Made by a program: the position numbers and the translations under genes. From Gossypium raimondii (lineage: Eukaryota; Streptophyta; Magnoliopsida; Malvales; Malvaceae), in NCBI RefSeq assembly GCF_025698545.1, contig NC_068565.1:3596001-3660000 (forward strand): DNA of 64,000 bases, written 5' to 3'. Numbering within the stretch: position 1 is the first letter of the stretch; each line of letters begins with the position of its first letter. The notes beneath the pieces are model-generated. The model was not told the origin of the DNA. It was given only the letters and a program-made list of their open reading frames with translations, and made no database searches. Below, piece by piece: positions 25,085 through 35,273 of this stretch.

Positions 25085-26261
25085 CTACGGTTTTGTTTGT
25101 TTCACTTAGAACAACTTTCAAAAAGTTAATTTTGAAAAATGGATTGAATTTTCAAAATAGATGATATTTTATTGTGTTAAAATTTTATTCGTTGTTTGAA
25201 AAAAAAATTTAAATCATTTTCTTAGAATTATTTTTAGTGAAACAAATATATCATAAATATATTTGTTATAAAATATTATATTAATAATTTTTTGACAATT
25301 AAAATATATTTTGTGATAAGGTAATATTTTATAATAATTAATATCATATATACTTAATAATAAATCATGTCTAATTAAAATTTAATTTCAATTAAATATA
25401 TTAATAAAGCTACATTTAATCATATTTTATATAATTAAAATATTAATATAAATATTTTCAATAATATATTAAAGAATATTTAAAATTTAAATTTATTATT
25501 ACTAAGATTAATTATTAAAATAAAATGTACTATTAAATAATTTATCCAATGATAAGTTATATTGATAATTTATTATATTATTAAATATAAATAATTCAAT
25601 ATGTATGTTTAATAATATTATGTTATAATATTTATTACTAATATTTTAATATTTTTAAACAACCATATTTTAAAGATGGTGGTGATGGTGATGGTGCAGG
25701 CCCCTTGTTACAATTACAATATTTTTAAGTGGGATGCATGTAATATATTGTTAGGGTTTTAGAGTGTGTCGTCTTTAAAAGGGTTAAATTATATATTTAT
25801 ATAATATGATTATTGTTTATAAACATAATATTGTAGATAAGTTTATATGTATGTCAATATGTATCCTACTCTAGGGTTAATATGTATTTTTTAGATGTGG
25901 GTTCACCTATATAATAGTATGAATCCATCATGCGGTCTCATGAAATATACAAACACATATCGTGCTAACACAAAGTACGAACAATAAAAAGTACAAATCA
26001 AGACCCAATTGAATAATTAAATAACGGATAGGTAATAATGAATATCATAACATTCACTATCCCCTCTTTTCCAGTGAGTTATTGTTTATGATAAATTTGC
26101 AACAAATGTTTTTATCATTATTTTGTTGGTAAATGATAATAAGCTTAAACTTTACTTTCTTAAGCTCCTTCAATTCTTTGGACGTTAGCGAGTAAACTTG
26201 AGCTTCAGCATTCCACAAACACCTTAATTTGAAGACACAGTTCTCTCATACTAAAAACGAC
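25085..26261. other. Upstream spacer of CYP72A pseudogene copy 2
   Basis: Highly AT-rich DNA continuing the unit 1 tail after the solo LTR, then an L18a last-exon scrap and sequence similar to the area before copy 4. The piece that holds the TATA box in copies 1 and 3 is missing: a ggacgtt motif near 26180 runs directly into the leader sequence. No intact gene was seen. Confidence 0.55.
25656..25735 (+). pseudogene. Scrap of the L18a-like gene around its last exon
   Basis: It matches the end of intron 3 and start of exon 4 of the L18a-like gene (14945-15020): aacaaccatattttaa, then a ggtgatggtg run, a cag acceptor, and gccccttgttacaattacaat. The reading frame is broken soon after. It marks where an L18a gene once stood in front of this P450 copy. 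Confidence 0.7.
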
Positions 26262-28540
26262 ATGGACGTTTACCTTGTAATTAGAGATTTGGGCTCATTG
26301 TTGGGTTATTAATGATACAGGGATGGAGAGCTTTAAACTGGGTATGGCTGGCCCCAAAGAGGCTCGAAAGGTGCTTGAGACTAGAGGTGATCAAGGGCCG
26401 GGTTAGGCCCGGTCTAGAAAAAAATTTAGGCCCATTTTTTAGGCCTGAATTCGGCTCGGCTCAAAATATGAGCTTAAAAATTTGTCTAAATTCGGTCCGA
26501 AAGAAAATTGTTAAGCCCAAGCCTGACCCATATTAAATTTTACAACACCAAAAAAGTATATTTAAATAAAAATAAAAAATATATATTTAATATATAATTC
26601 GGGCCGGGCAGAACTCTGGCAAAAAAAATTTTACTCGGGGCTGGTCTGTTTTCTAAACAGACTTCGTTTTTTTGCCAAAATCTATATTTTAGGCATATAT
26701 TTTTACCCGAATCTTCCTATATTTTGGGGTGAGCCGTCGGGCCAGACTGGGTAGCCGAACCAATGATCACCTCTACTTGAGACAACAGGGTTTTGCAGGG
26801 AATTCTTACAGGTTCGTTTCTGGTGACATAAAAGAGCTCTTCACTATAAGCATACAAACAAGAGCCAAAACTATGCCTCTTAGTGATGATATTGGGCCTT
26901 ATGTTGTTCCTTTTCAACATCAAACCGTCAACCAGTATGGTATGTTTTTTTATTTAATCTGCAATTTATGATAATTCTTTGTTATTTATGTATGGAATTT
27001 ATTGGGAGGAAATGCTGGAAAGAATTCATTTACAAGAATTGGTCCAAGATCAAGGGTGAACATTACGGACCCTGAAAAATAAGAGAAATACTTAACAAAT
27101 TTAATGACTTCCAGAAGGTACGTACCAATCCACTGCTTAATTTGCTTGTAAGCGGCCTCGTTAACCTCGAAGGAGACCGATGGAGCAAGCATAGAAAAAT
27201 CATAACCCTTGCATTTCATCAAGATAAGTTGAAGGTATAGAATAGTAATGGGTACTCAAGACTTTAAAGAAAACATCATACTTAAGCCTATGCTTTTCTG
27301 ATTTAGACATAATTGGATGCAGAATATGTTGCCAGCATTTTATCAAAGTTGTAGTGACATGTTTAAGCAAATGGGAGAAGATGGTGTGTACAGAAGGATA
27401 CATTGAGTTAGATGTGTGGCCTTATCTCGTAGATTTGACAAGAGATGTGATTTCCCGATCTGCTTTTGGAAGCAGCTTCGAAGAAGGCAAACGAATTTTC
27501 CAATTACTAGAGGACCAACTCGTTGTTACAATCAAATTAATACAAACTGTTTACATTCCAGGATGGAGGTAACCGTCTACTTAATTTACTTGAAAAAGGT
27601 TGCAAATGTTGGAATTGGCTAAATTCGTGTTTGTTTTCTTGAAGGTTTTTGCCCACAAAGACAAACAGGGAGGTGAAGATGAAACACAAAGACATAAAAG
27701 AGTCGCTCAGGGAAATGATAAAAAGAAGAGAGCAGGCAATTAAAGCAGGGGAAGAGAGTAATGAGGACTTGTTGGACATACTTGTGGAATCCAATATCAG
27801 AGAAATGGAAGCAAAGAATATGGGGATGAGCATTGAGGATGTGATTGAGGAATGCAAGCTGTTTTACTTTGCTGGCCAGGAGACCACTTCGGTCTTACTC
27901 GTGTGGACTATGGTTTTATTAGCAAGGTATCCCGATTGGCAAAGTAAAGCAAGAGAGGAGGTTTTGCATGTTTTGGGTGACAGTAAACCTGATGCTGATG
28001 GCCTTAATCGTCTCAAAGTTGTAAGTCCCTATCATGTCTCTTGAAGGCCCGATCTCTGAGGTCGACAACTCAAAAACTTGGTTCTTTGTTTCGCTAATTC
28101 TACAGTTAACAATGATATTGTACGAGGTTCTAAGGCTGTACCCACCAGTGATTGAGCTAGGACGTTCCGTTCCAAAAGAAATAAAACTGGGAAATTTGTT
28201 GTTACCAGCAGGAACAGACGTTTCGGTTCCAATCCTGCAGATCCACCATGACAAAGATCTTTGGGGCGACACCGCACGGGAATTTAAGCCACAGCGGTTC
28301 ACGGAAGGGGTTTCCTAAGCAACAAAGAGTCAAGTCACGTTTCTGCCATTCGGATGGGGTCCTAGGATCTGCATTGGCCAAAACTTTGCCATGATGGAAG
28401 CTAAAATGGCGATGGCTATGATTCTCCAACGCTTCTGGTTTGAGCTTTCCCCTTCCTATGCTTACTCTCCTTACAACATGGCAACTCTTCGTCCACAGCA
28501 TGGTGCACAGATAATTTTACATAAACTTGGCTGTAATTAA
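26262..28540 (+). pseudogene. CYP72A copy 2, pseudogene
   Basis: Collinear with the five-exon CYP72A genes but disabled several times. There is a short deletion in the exon 1 anchor region and a 394-bp hAT insertion in exon 1 (26382-26775). In exon 2 one A is lost from the run after GACCCTG, giving an immediate TAA near 27078. In exon 3 one T is gained near 27361-27364. In exon 5 TCC TAA replaces TCC AAA at 28316-28318, before the haem loop. Splice sites are otherwise preserved and the AGQETT, ExxR and [10 protein letters not shown] coding stretches remain recognisable. The core promoter is also missing. The hAT insertion, exon 2 lesion and exon 5 stop are shared with copy 4. Confidence 0.93.
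26382..26775. mobile_element. hAT-type element inserted in exon 1 of CYP72A copy 2
   Basis: Ends are TAGAGGTGATCA and TGATCACCTCTA, perfect inverted repeats, flanked by identical 8-mers CTTGAGAC (26374-26381 and 26776-26783). Removing the element and one 8-mer restores the exon continuity seen in the intact genes. 394 bp, no coding capacity. Confidence 0.88.
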
Positions 28541-29202
28541 ATTGTTATGTAAGCAAATCTTTGTGAAAATATAGTGTTTTAGTGTATCGTCAAAGTCTGT
28601 CTGTAATGGTACAATTCCGATGCATGAATAGTAAATTTTGAGATGTTTGGTGAAGTCCGAAATAATATGCAGAAATTGAGTGTCTATGGTGGACATAGTT
28701 GAGGGACTAATGTGGTAATTATCAATCAAATAATTCGGTACAAAGACTTATATGGAAATTAAAGCAGGGGGAGTTGAAAATGACTACTCTGCTTTGGGCA
28801 TCAATTTAGAAAGATTTAAAGTACAAATGTGTTATTAGTTAAGGGATTTGTTTTAAAGAGGGAATGACAATTAAACCTCATGGTTGATTTGTGGAAGGGA
28901 ACCAATGATGGGATGATTACTCTTAGTGGTGAAAAAAAAACTATTAAGGTGGTTATTATAGTTGTTATCACCAGCCTAAAATTTGAATAGGTTCAGGTCG
29001 GATTATATTGAGCATGCAAGATTAGTTCACGGACCAAACTTGTATGATAATAGGTATTCACAAAAAGATATCTATAGTTTCCAACAAAGTCACATGTGAG
29101 ATCGTGCATTAGAACCGCATAAACATGTTTTATGTTTAGAATATGATATGTGTCTATGTGTATAGAATCTACCTAATATATCATATTAATGAATAGTATC
29201 AA

Positions 29203-29460
29203 TTGCGGAGCCAAAAAATTATTTGTGAGGGGTCAGAATTAAATTGTATATTTTTACAAAAATAAAAATTAAATTTCACTATTTTAATAGTTTATTTATT
29301 TTTAATTTTTAAATGATTAAATTAAATTTTATAAATTTTTAGGATCAAAGTATAATTTTATCATTACTAATTTAAAATTTTATAAATTATAAAAAGTTTA
29401 TATGAAAAGTTTTCTATTTTAGGGTGGCCAAAGCCCCTGCCAACTTCTGACTCGATCACT
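29203..29460. mobile_element. MITE-like repeat with GCGGAGCC end
   Basis: It opens ttgcggagccaaaaaatt and closes cccctgccaacttctgactc, the layout of a widespread plant repeat whose ends read GCGGAGCC and GGCTCCGC. The AT-rich body contains ggatcaaagt-type motifs. Its inverted ends have decayed and target duplications are not clear. A sister copy is at 47511-47769. Confidence 0.45.
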
Positions 29461-29490
29461 TGCGGTTAGTTGGGTAAAGACTCAAGAAAA

Positions 29491-29644
29491 ATAGCGGTGT
29501 GTTTGGATGGACAGTGTGTTTACTTGCGGTTAGTGTAAAAATAGCAGTGGCGGTGAGATTAGATACTATAGCAACACTGTAGCGTGAGACAAAAAGTAAG
29601 TTAAACGCACTGCACTGCACTTAATCGTCTATCTAAACTCACCA
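29491..29644. mobile_element. Tourist-like MITE (TAA target)
   Basis: Inverted ends are GTGTGTTTGGATGGACAG and its complement ..CGTCTATCTAAACTCACCA, with TAA immediately after the right end. Rearranged at the left. The cleaner sister copy is at 47850-47999, and the site is empty in the units after copies 1 and 3. Confidence 0.6.
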
Positions 29645-30976
29645 TAAGTGTCTAAAATATGATTTAAGTGAAGATACGTGGGGTAGGTGTCATGGAAATG
29701 TAAAAAAAAAAGAATCCCACTAATGTATGGGATGTGTACAATTGAATGCAGGAGTGAATCATTTGGGTAACATTTGGACAAGAAACATAATGAACAAAAT
29801 GAAAGGAGAGGAAGCTAGTAATAAAAGATTCTTTTGGGTTATATAATTTGTTTGGCATATATTTTTATAATATTTAAATATCATTTTGGAGTTGTTGAAT
29901 TATAATTTCTTTTTATGTTTTAAAACATAGTTATTCTATTTTTAGAGGTCAGAGTAGAGGTGAGCATGAGTCGGGCTACTCGGCTCGGGCCGAAGGCTTG
30001 CGCAAAATGTGAGAGATTTGGGTAAAAATATAGGCCCGAAAAATGAGTTTAGACAAAAAAAATATAAGGCCCGTTGAAAAAACAGGCTAGGCCTTGGGTA
30101 AGGCATTTTGGCCCCAGACCCGGCCCAACCCAAATTCACTAAGGGCACGTTTGGTTCGCTGTATTGGAATAGAGGCGTAATGTAATAGATGCGTAATGGA
30201 ATAGAGACGTAATAGCAAATCAATTGTTTGGTTGAATGTAATGGAATAGAGGCGTAATAGTATTCTTATATTTGGTTGAATGGAATAGAGGTGTAACAGC
30301 ATAAGGAAAAAAGTTAAAATGACTAGAATACCCTTAGCAGAAATTTGTTTAGATAAATGATTATTGTTATTGTTATTAAATTTTAATAAGATTATTAATA
30401 TCAGTAATAAATAATTTAATCATATTTTAACATAATTATTATTAAATATAATTTAATAAAAATATATAATTTAATAAAATTCTTAATATTAAATAAAATT
30501 CTTAATATTAAATATTCTTAATATTAAATTACTAAAATCATAATATATAATACTATAAAATATAATTTAACATAATTATTATTAAATATAATTTAATAAA
30601 AATATATAATTTAATAAAATTCTCAATATTAAATATATTCTTATATGAATTTACTAAAATCATAATATATAATACTATAAAATATAATTTAAAATAATTA
30701 TTATTAAATATAATTTAATAAAAATATATAATTTAATCTAAAGTTTGAATGTGTATTTACCTAGCAAAAATCAATGAACTCTCGTGTACTATAACCTTAA
30801 TAATATATGATGTATAATTAATATTTCGTGACTAATTAATAGCATAGAGATAAATACAAGAATGACGAATTTATAGTATACGATTAAAATGCTAATAATT
30901 TATAGTATACAATTAAAATATTATAAATAAAATAATAGTAAATGATATATAAGATAAATTAACATATAAATAATTC

Positions 30977-32602
30977 AGATATGTAAAGAATATGGCTGAA
31001 TATGGTTGCTCCAATAATAAAGGATATATAATATATCATGGTGTTGTTTTGTTTAGATAGTTCGGTAACTTAGGAGGGTATGTATGAAGAACACAAGTTG
31101 ATGCAGATAGAAAGACGACAATATTACATGATTACAATATGATATAGTATATATATATAATTTATGGATTCCTTGCAATCACGTGGCTTCTCTAGCCATT
31201 TTATTTAGCATATCCAGTGATATTAAGATCCAGAATTATAATACAACTAAAATCTGTGCACACTTATGGATGATCCAACAAAGCCTCAGTTGGCTTTAGG
31301 TTCCAAATCTTGCAACCCACAAACCATATTTGCTGGCACTGCAACATCAATCATCTTAGGATATGCCAAGTTAAGATCTGTTGCACCAACAAAAACAGAG
31401 GAGAAATTAGAAGGCGATCCGAAAAAACCCAAGGATGCTTTTTCTTTTCTTTTTTTTTATAATCTTTATAGACTAGTTATATTGAGCATCAACTTACTTT
31501 CCATGATGTTTTTGAAAGTCTCTTACAAAAAGGGTATTCAACAAATAATATAATCAGACATATTGATAGGACAAATTGAAACTAGTATTCTATGATCATA
31601 ATAAAGAGTAATCTTTAATCAAATGCGTGAAGGTATTGAGATGTCATGCTTTTTCATGATTTCCTGTTTTACCATGGCGATGTTCATTGGAATAGTCCCA
31701 TCCAAGAGAATCAAACCAATGCTCAAGAAGAAATGTTCAATGCATATGTAATTTTAATTACGAAGTTATATCGACTTATATGAGTTCAAGATCATAAAAG
31801 ACTTCATGGACAAAAGGAAACCCTTTCTTATCACTGAAATGAAAATAGGCACTCTTAATTTTCTATTGTCAAAAGTAGCAAGCCATTTTCCAAAGAAAAG
31901 GGAAGATGGATGGTTCCAGAAAGAATACCTCATCCTTTGTCAAGTGTGGATTATATAGCATCTCCTCTCCCACAGTGGTTACCTATAATCAATGAGGTTT
32001 ATAAAATCGAGCAATCATTTATATATGTAAGAAATGATAGGAATAAAGTTTTATATCTTACTGAGAATCCTTTGTAGTCATGAGTTGGATATAGCAATGT
32101 CTCTTTCGGTAATGTAAAAATCTGGATCCATGAAACAAATAAGTCCATAAATTTTATTCAAATTTTGACAATTACAATAAAATTTTGAGAACTCAAAGAA
32201 TGTGACCATAAAAAGTCCCCTGTCCTTACCTGTGAATGCACTGACTTGTAGAGTTGCTGTGAACTTCCACCCTGCAAAATGCATTAATCAGTGCTAGTCA
32301 ATGGCTACTGAATGTGGGAGCATTAGAGAAAATTATCTTAAAAACTTAAGTATAACAAAATTAGACAATGACATCCAGATGGAAAGAAATTGCCAGCATA
32401 TAAGACCAGCATTTATGTACTCACATTGAAAATCCTTTGCAAAAGTATAGCCACGATAGTTCAAACTTTTACTTCAAGGATGATTTAATTACTGATTAGT
32501 TTACCATGAGGCTTGTGAATGACAAACACTTTATGTGCAACCACAGTAACAAGGTAAGCACCAATAAGTAGAAAACTAGACGAATAGGTAACCAAGAGTT
32601 AG
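30977..32602 (-). pseudogene. Captured ETHE1 fragment (intron 4 to beyond the 3' UTR)
   Basis: The reverse complement follows the ETHE1 gene from about 10336 in intron 4 to about 12003 downstream of the stop. It contains exons 5-9 with their introns, so it was copied from DNA and not from mRNA. Exon 5 (near 32233-32274) keeps its acceptor and donor. Exon 7 has an Arg to His change. The exon 8 acceptor CAG has become TAAG-like (near 31524-31530), which should break normal splicing. The N-terminal half with the HxHxDH site is absent, so it cannot encode a dioxygenase. Confidence 0.9.
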
Positions 32603-33007
32603 AGCTAAAACAGACAAACAGAGCTACTATCCAATGAGCTAAAACATACAAACAGAGGTATATTTTAACAATGAAAATAATCGATTGCCTTAAACACCAT
32701 ATAGTGTTCCAATCAATCAAATTATAGCAGGCATTAAAACCTTTCCCTTTCGTTAATTCACAACTATTAGCTTCATTAATCAAATCCTATGTACAGTTGA
32801 TCGATTGAAAGTGTAACATTTCAAAGACGAAATTTAAACACAAAACTGGTTAACATTGAAATTACATGTAAATATAACCTAAAAAACCAAAAAATTAATC
32901 ATATTTTCAGATTTCAGGCCGAAATGGAATGAAATGAAAGGTAAATCCATTTTTTCCTCAAAAAAACAAAAATAAAGAAATAATATTTCAAGAACAGATC
33001 ATTAAAT

Positions 33008-33367
33008 TCATGGTATATATAAAGAAATTTAATTGAAATCAAAGGAATAGAAGAAGGGAAAAGCGTACTTGGAACCATTGCTGCTACTCTCTGTTACTCT
33101 GTTACCTCATACGATTCGTTAAAGGGTTGTTAGGGTTTGTTAAAGGGTTGGTCAGGATAGAAGCATGAAAAGGAGGGAGAAGGTTGGAAGGAAATGGGAA
33201 GAAAAATGAAAAAAAGAAGAAGATGCTGCAACGGCTTGGAGGGTAAAAGAGGACCGATTAGGTAATCCTTTCTTTTCGAAGGGATTACAAATCGGCGCTG
33301 CATAAGGGAAAATGGGGAATCGGTGCGCTGCGTAATAGGCCCGTATTAAGGCAATACAGCCAACCAA
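33008..33367 (-). other. Gene-like 5' end inside the Harbinger-like element (origin unknown)
   Basis: On the minus strand this reads as a CT-rich leader with an aaaccctaac motif, then ATG GTT CCA AG at about 33080 and a GT that could be a donor, followed by T-rich intron-like DNA running into the ETHE1 fragment in the same sense. It may be the first exon of another captured gene, or just element sequence. I cannot identify it. Confidence 0.3.
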
Positions 33368-33924
33368 ACAGGGTAATCAGTGGGGCCACGGATTAGGGGT
33401 GTATTGGCTAATCCAATACACCCAACCAAACATGCTCTAAAGGACAAAAAAATTTGATTTTTTAAATATTATTTTCTCTCTATTTTGCTATCATTTTACT
33501 ATTATGTTGCTACTATGTTATTGTTATTTTTGGATATTGTATAAAACTTATTTTATTGTTAATTTTGTTATTATTTTAAAGACATTTGTTAATTTTGTTA
33601 TTATTTTAGAGACATTTGCTTGTTAAGTTGCATCTATCTTAGTGTTATTTAAGTATACATATTTTTTAAAATTTATTTTCAATTTATTGGGAAATATTTA
33701 TTTTGATGTTTTTAGTATTTTGGGTGTATTATATATATTAAAATTATATAAAAATTAATATGGCCGAGCCGAGTCAGGTCCAGATTTTAGCATTTTTATT
33801 CAGGTCGGGCTTGAGCAAAATTTTAAGCCCATTTTTTGGGCCAAACCAGGCCTGGGCTTAGCAAATGGGCCTAAATTTTTAGTCAAGCCCGACCTAAACC
33901 CGATCCGGCCCATGCTCACCTCTA

Positions 33925-34557
33925 GATCAGAGCTGCCCTCGCTTTGCATTTCTTTGAGATTCAGTCTTATCTACTGTTGATTGCCCACTCAATTGAGGGT
34001 TGAGTAGAAAGATTTGGTGAAGCAAGCTAAGCTATCAATCAAGGTTGGAGAAAGCTTAGGAGGTCACAATGCATAATTATTTAAATGTAATTCTAATATT
34101 TAAATAAAATTTATTAATATAGTATTAACAAGCCCTAAATGTAATGATTATATACTATTACATTTTAAGAAGAGAAAACATGTTTGAACCTTAAAAACAT
34201 CATTATTAAAAATGATAATTAAAAATTTTAAAATATAAAAATATAATTAAAATTAATTTTAAACCCGAGCTGGATAAAATTCTAATTTTAGATAACGATA
34301 CTAATAAGAAATCAATATTAAAATGAAAATGAAAAGTAATTTAATATAATTTTTGAGTCTTGGGCAAAGGCACTCAATGAATGCTTGGAAAGAAATAATG
34401 CAACTTGGTGATAGCTTTTGTTGGAGTAATATGCTCTTATTATAGTTTTATGTTTTATCTTGCAAAAACAACATATTGGAGTTTTCGGCATGATTTTTTC
34501 TTAATACTTTACATGAAAAATAATAATGGGACTTAAAAATCTATCAAAAGCTTCACC

Positions 34558-34608
<51 letters not shown>

Positions 34609-35268
34609 TGCTACAATATTACAACACAAAGTTACAATAAGAGCTTATAACTCAACAAAGGCTATCAATAAATAATCTCAGGCAAGCTAAAGAGAAATGT
34701 TGAGAATACCACCCGAATAGTGACTGACTTTAAAAGTTGAAAACCCAAAGCTATAGTATCTCAAACTAAATCAAACCATAAACATTAAAATTTTCAAGTC
34801 TACTAGCTACTGTAAAAAATACAGCTCCAACAGACACCAAATGAGTCTTTGATCGAAGAAAGTACAAAAACTAGTCTGGGTAAACCAAGCTGCCAAACTT
34901 ACTTATCTTATCTTTAATTTTGCAGTGAAATTAAAAACTAAGTTTTTGTTTATTTCACTTGGAACAACTTTCAAAAAATTATTTTTGAAAAATGGATTGG
35001 TTTTTCGAAATAAATGATATTTTATTGTGTTAAAATTTTATTCGTTGTTGGAAAACTTTTTTTAAATCATTTTCTTAAAGTTATTTTTAGTGAAACAAAC
35101 ATAACATAAATATATTTGTTACAAAAAATTATACTAGTAATTTCTTTTGACAATTAAAATTTATTTTATGGTAAGACAATATTTTATAATAATTAATATC
35201 ATATATATACGTAATAAAAATCATGTTTAATTAAAATTTAATTAAAATTAGATGTATTAATAAAGCTA
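33925..35268. other. Tail of block I
   Basis: AT-rich spacer nearly identical to 48966-50317. It contains an (AAT)n microsatellite at 34558-34606 and, at 34362-34369, an undisturbed GGGCAAAG, the empty site of the hAT insertion found after copies 1 and 3. It ends abruptly at aataaagctac, where sequence switches to L18a exon 1. Confidence 0.65.
34558..34606. repeat. (AAT)n microsatellite
   Basis: An uninterrupted trinucleotide run of about 16 units, matched by a slightly longer run at 49602-49654 in block II. Confidence 0.9.
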
Positions 35269-35273
35269 CTCCT

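Larger units (their letters stand above)
28541..29954. other. Downstream region of CYP72A copy 2 with two MITE-like repeats
   Basis: P450 3' region followed by spacer shared with the area after copy 4. It contains a GCGGAGCC-ended repeat at about 29203-29460 and a Tourist-like MITE at about 29491-29644. No coding sequence was seen. Confidence 0.55.
30143..33437. mobile_element. PIF/Harbinger-like non-autonomous element carrying an ETHE1 gene fragment
   Basis: The first 25 bp (GGGCACGTTTGGTTCGCTGT..) and the inverted last 25 bp (GAGCATGTTTGGTTGGGTGT..) differ at four positions. TAA lies on both sides (30140-30142, 33438-33440), the 3-bp target of PIF/Harbinger elements. Block II preserves the empty site near 48480 (aattcactaaaggac) with a single TAA, fixing both borders. 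Subterminal ggaatagaggcgtaat-type repeats are typical of such elements. The interior has no transposase. It has AT-rich near-tandem repeats of about 120-140 bp (30428-30735), the 3' half of ETHE1 in reverse, and an unidentified gene-like 5' end near the right side. Transposition must have used an autonomous partner elsewhere. Confidence 0.9.
29955..33924. mobile_element. hAT-type element split by a Harbinger-like insertion
   Basis: Starts TAGAGGTGAGCATG, ends CATGCTCACCTCTA, flanked by GGTCAGAG and GATCAGAG (8-bp duplication). Without the nested 3.3-kb insertion it is about 670 bp. The same element without the insertion stands at 48315-48965. Confidence 0.85.
12547..35268 (+). repeat. Tandem block I (L18a-like gene + two CYP72A loci)
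   Basis: This stretch is collinear with 35274-50317. Both contain, in order, an L18a-like gene, an intact P450, a hAT-bearing downstream region, an L18a last-exon scrap, a P450 pseudogene carrying a hAT insertion, and a second downstream region ending at ..aataaagctac. Block I is 22.7 kb, but subtracting the nested solo LTR (4.6 kb) and the Harbinger-like element (3.3 kb) leaves about 14.8 kb, close to the 15.0 kb of block II. The left edge lies within L18a exon 1. Confidence 0.85.

Noticed and set aside
30428-30735. Satellite array or centromeric repeat
   Set aside because: Only two to three diverged AT-rich repeats of about 120-140 bp inside a transposon; too short for a satellite.
31266-31553. 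Open frame over the captured ETHE1 fragment, also present antisense at 11429-11710
   Set aside because: It is antisense to ETHE1 exons 8-9 and their intron, with no independent support.
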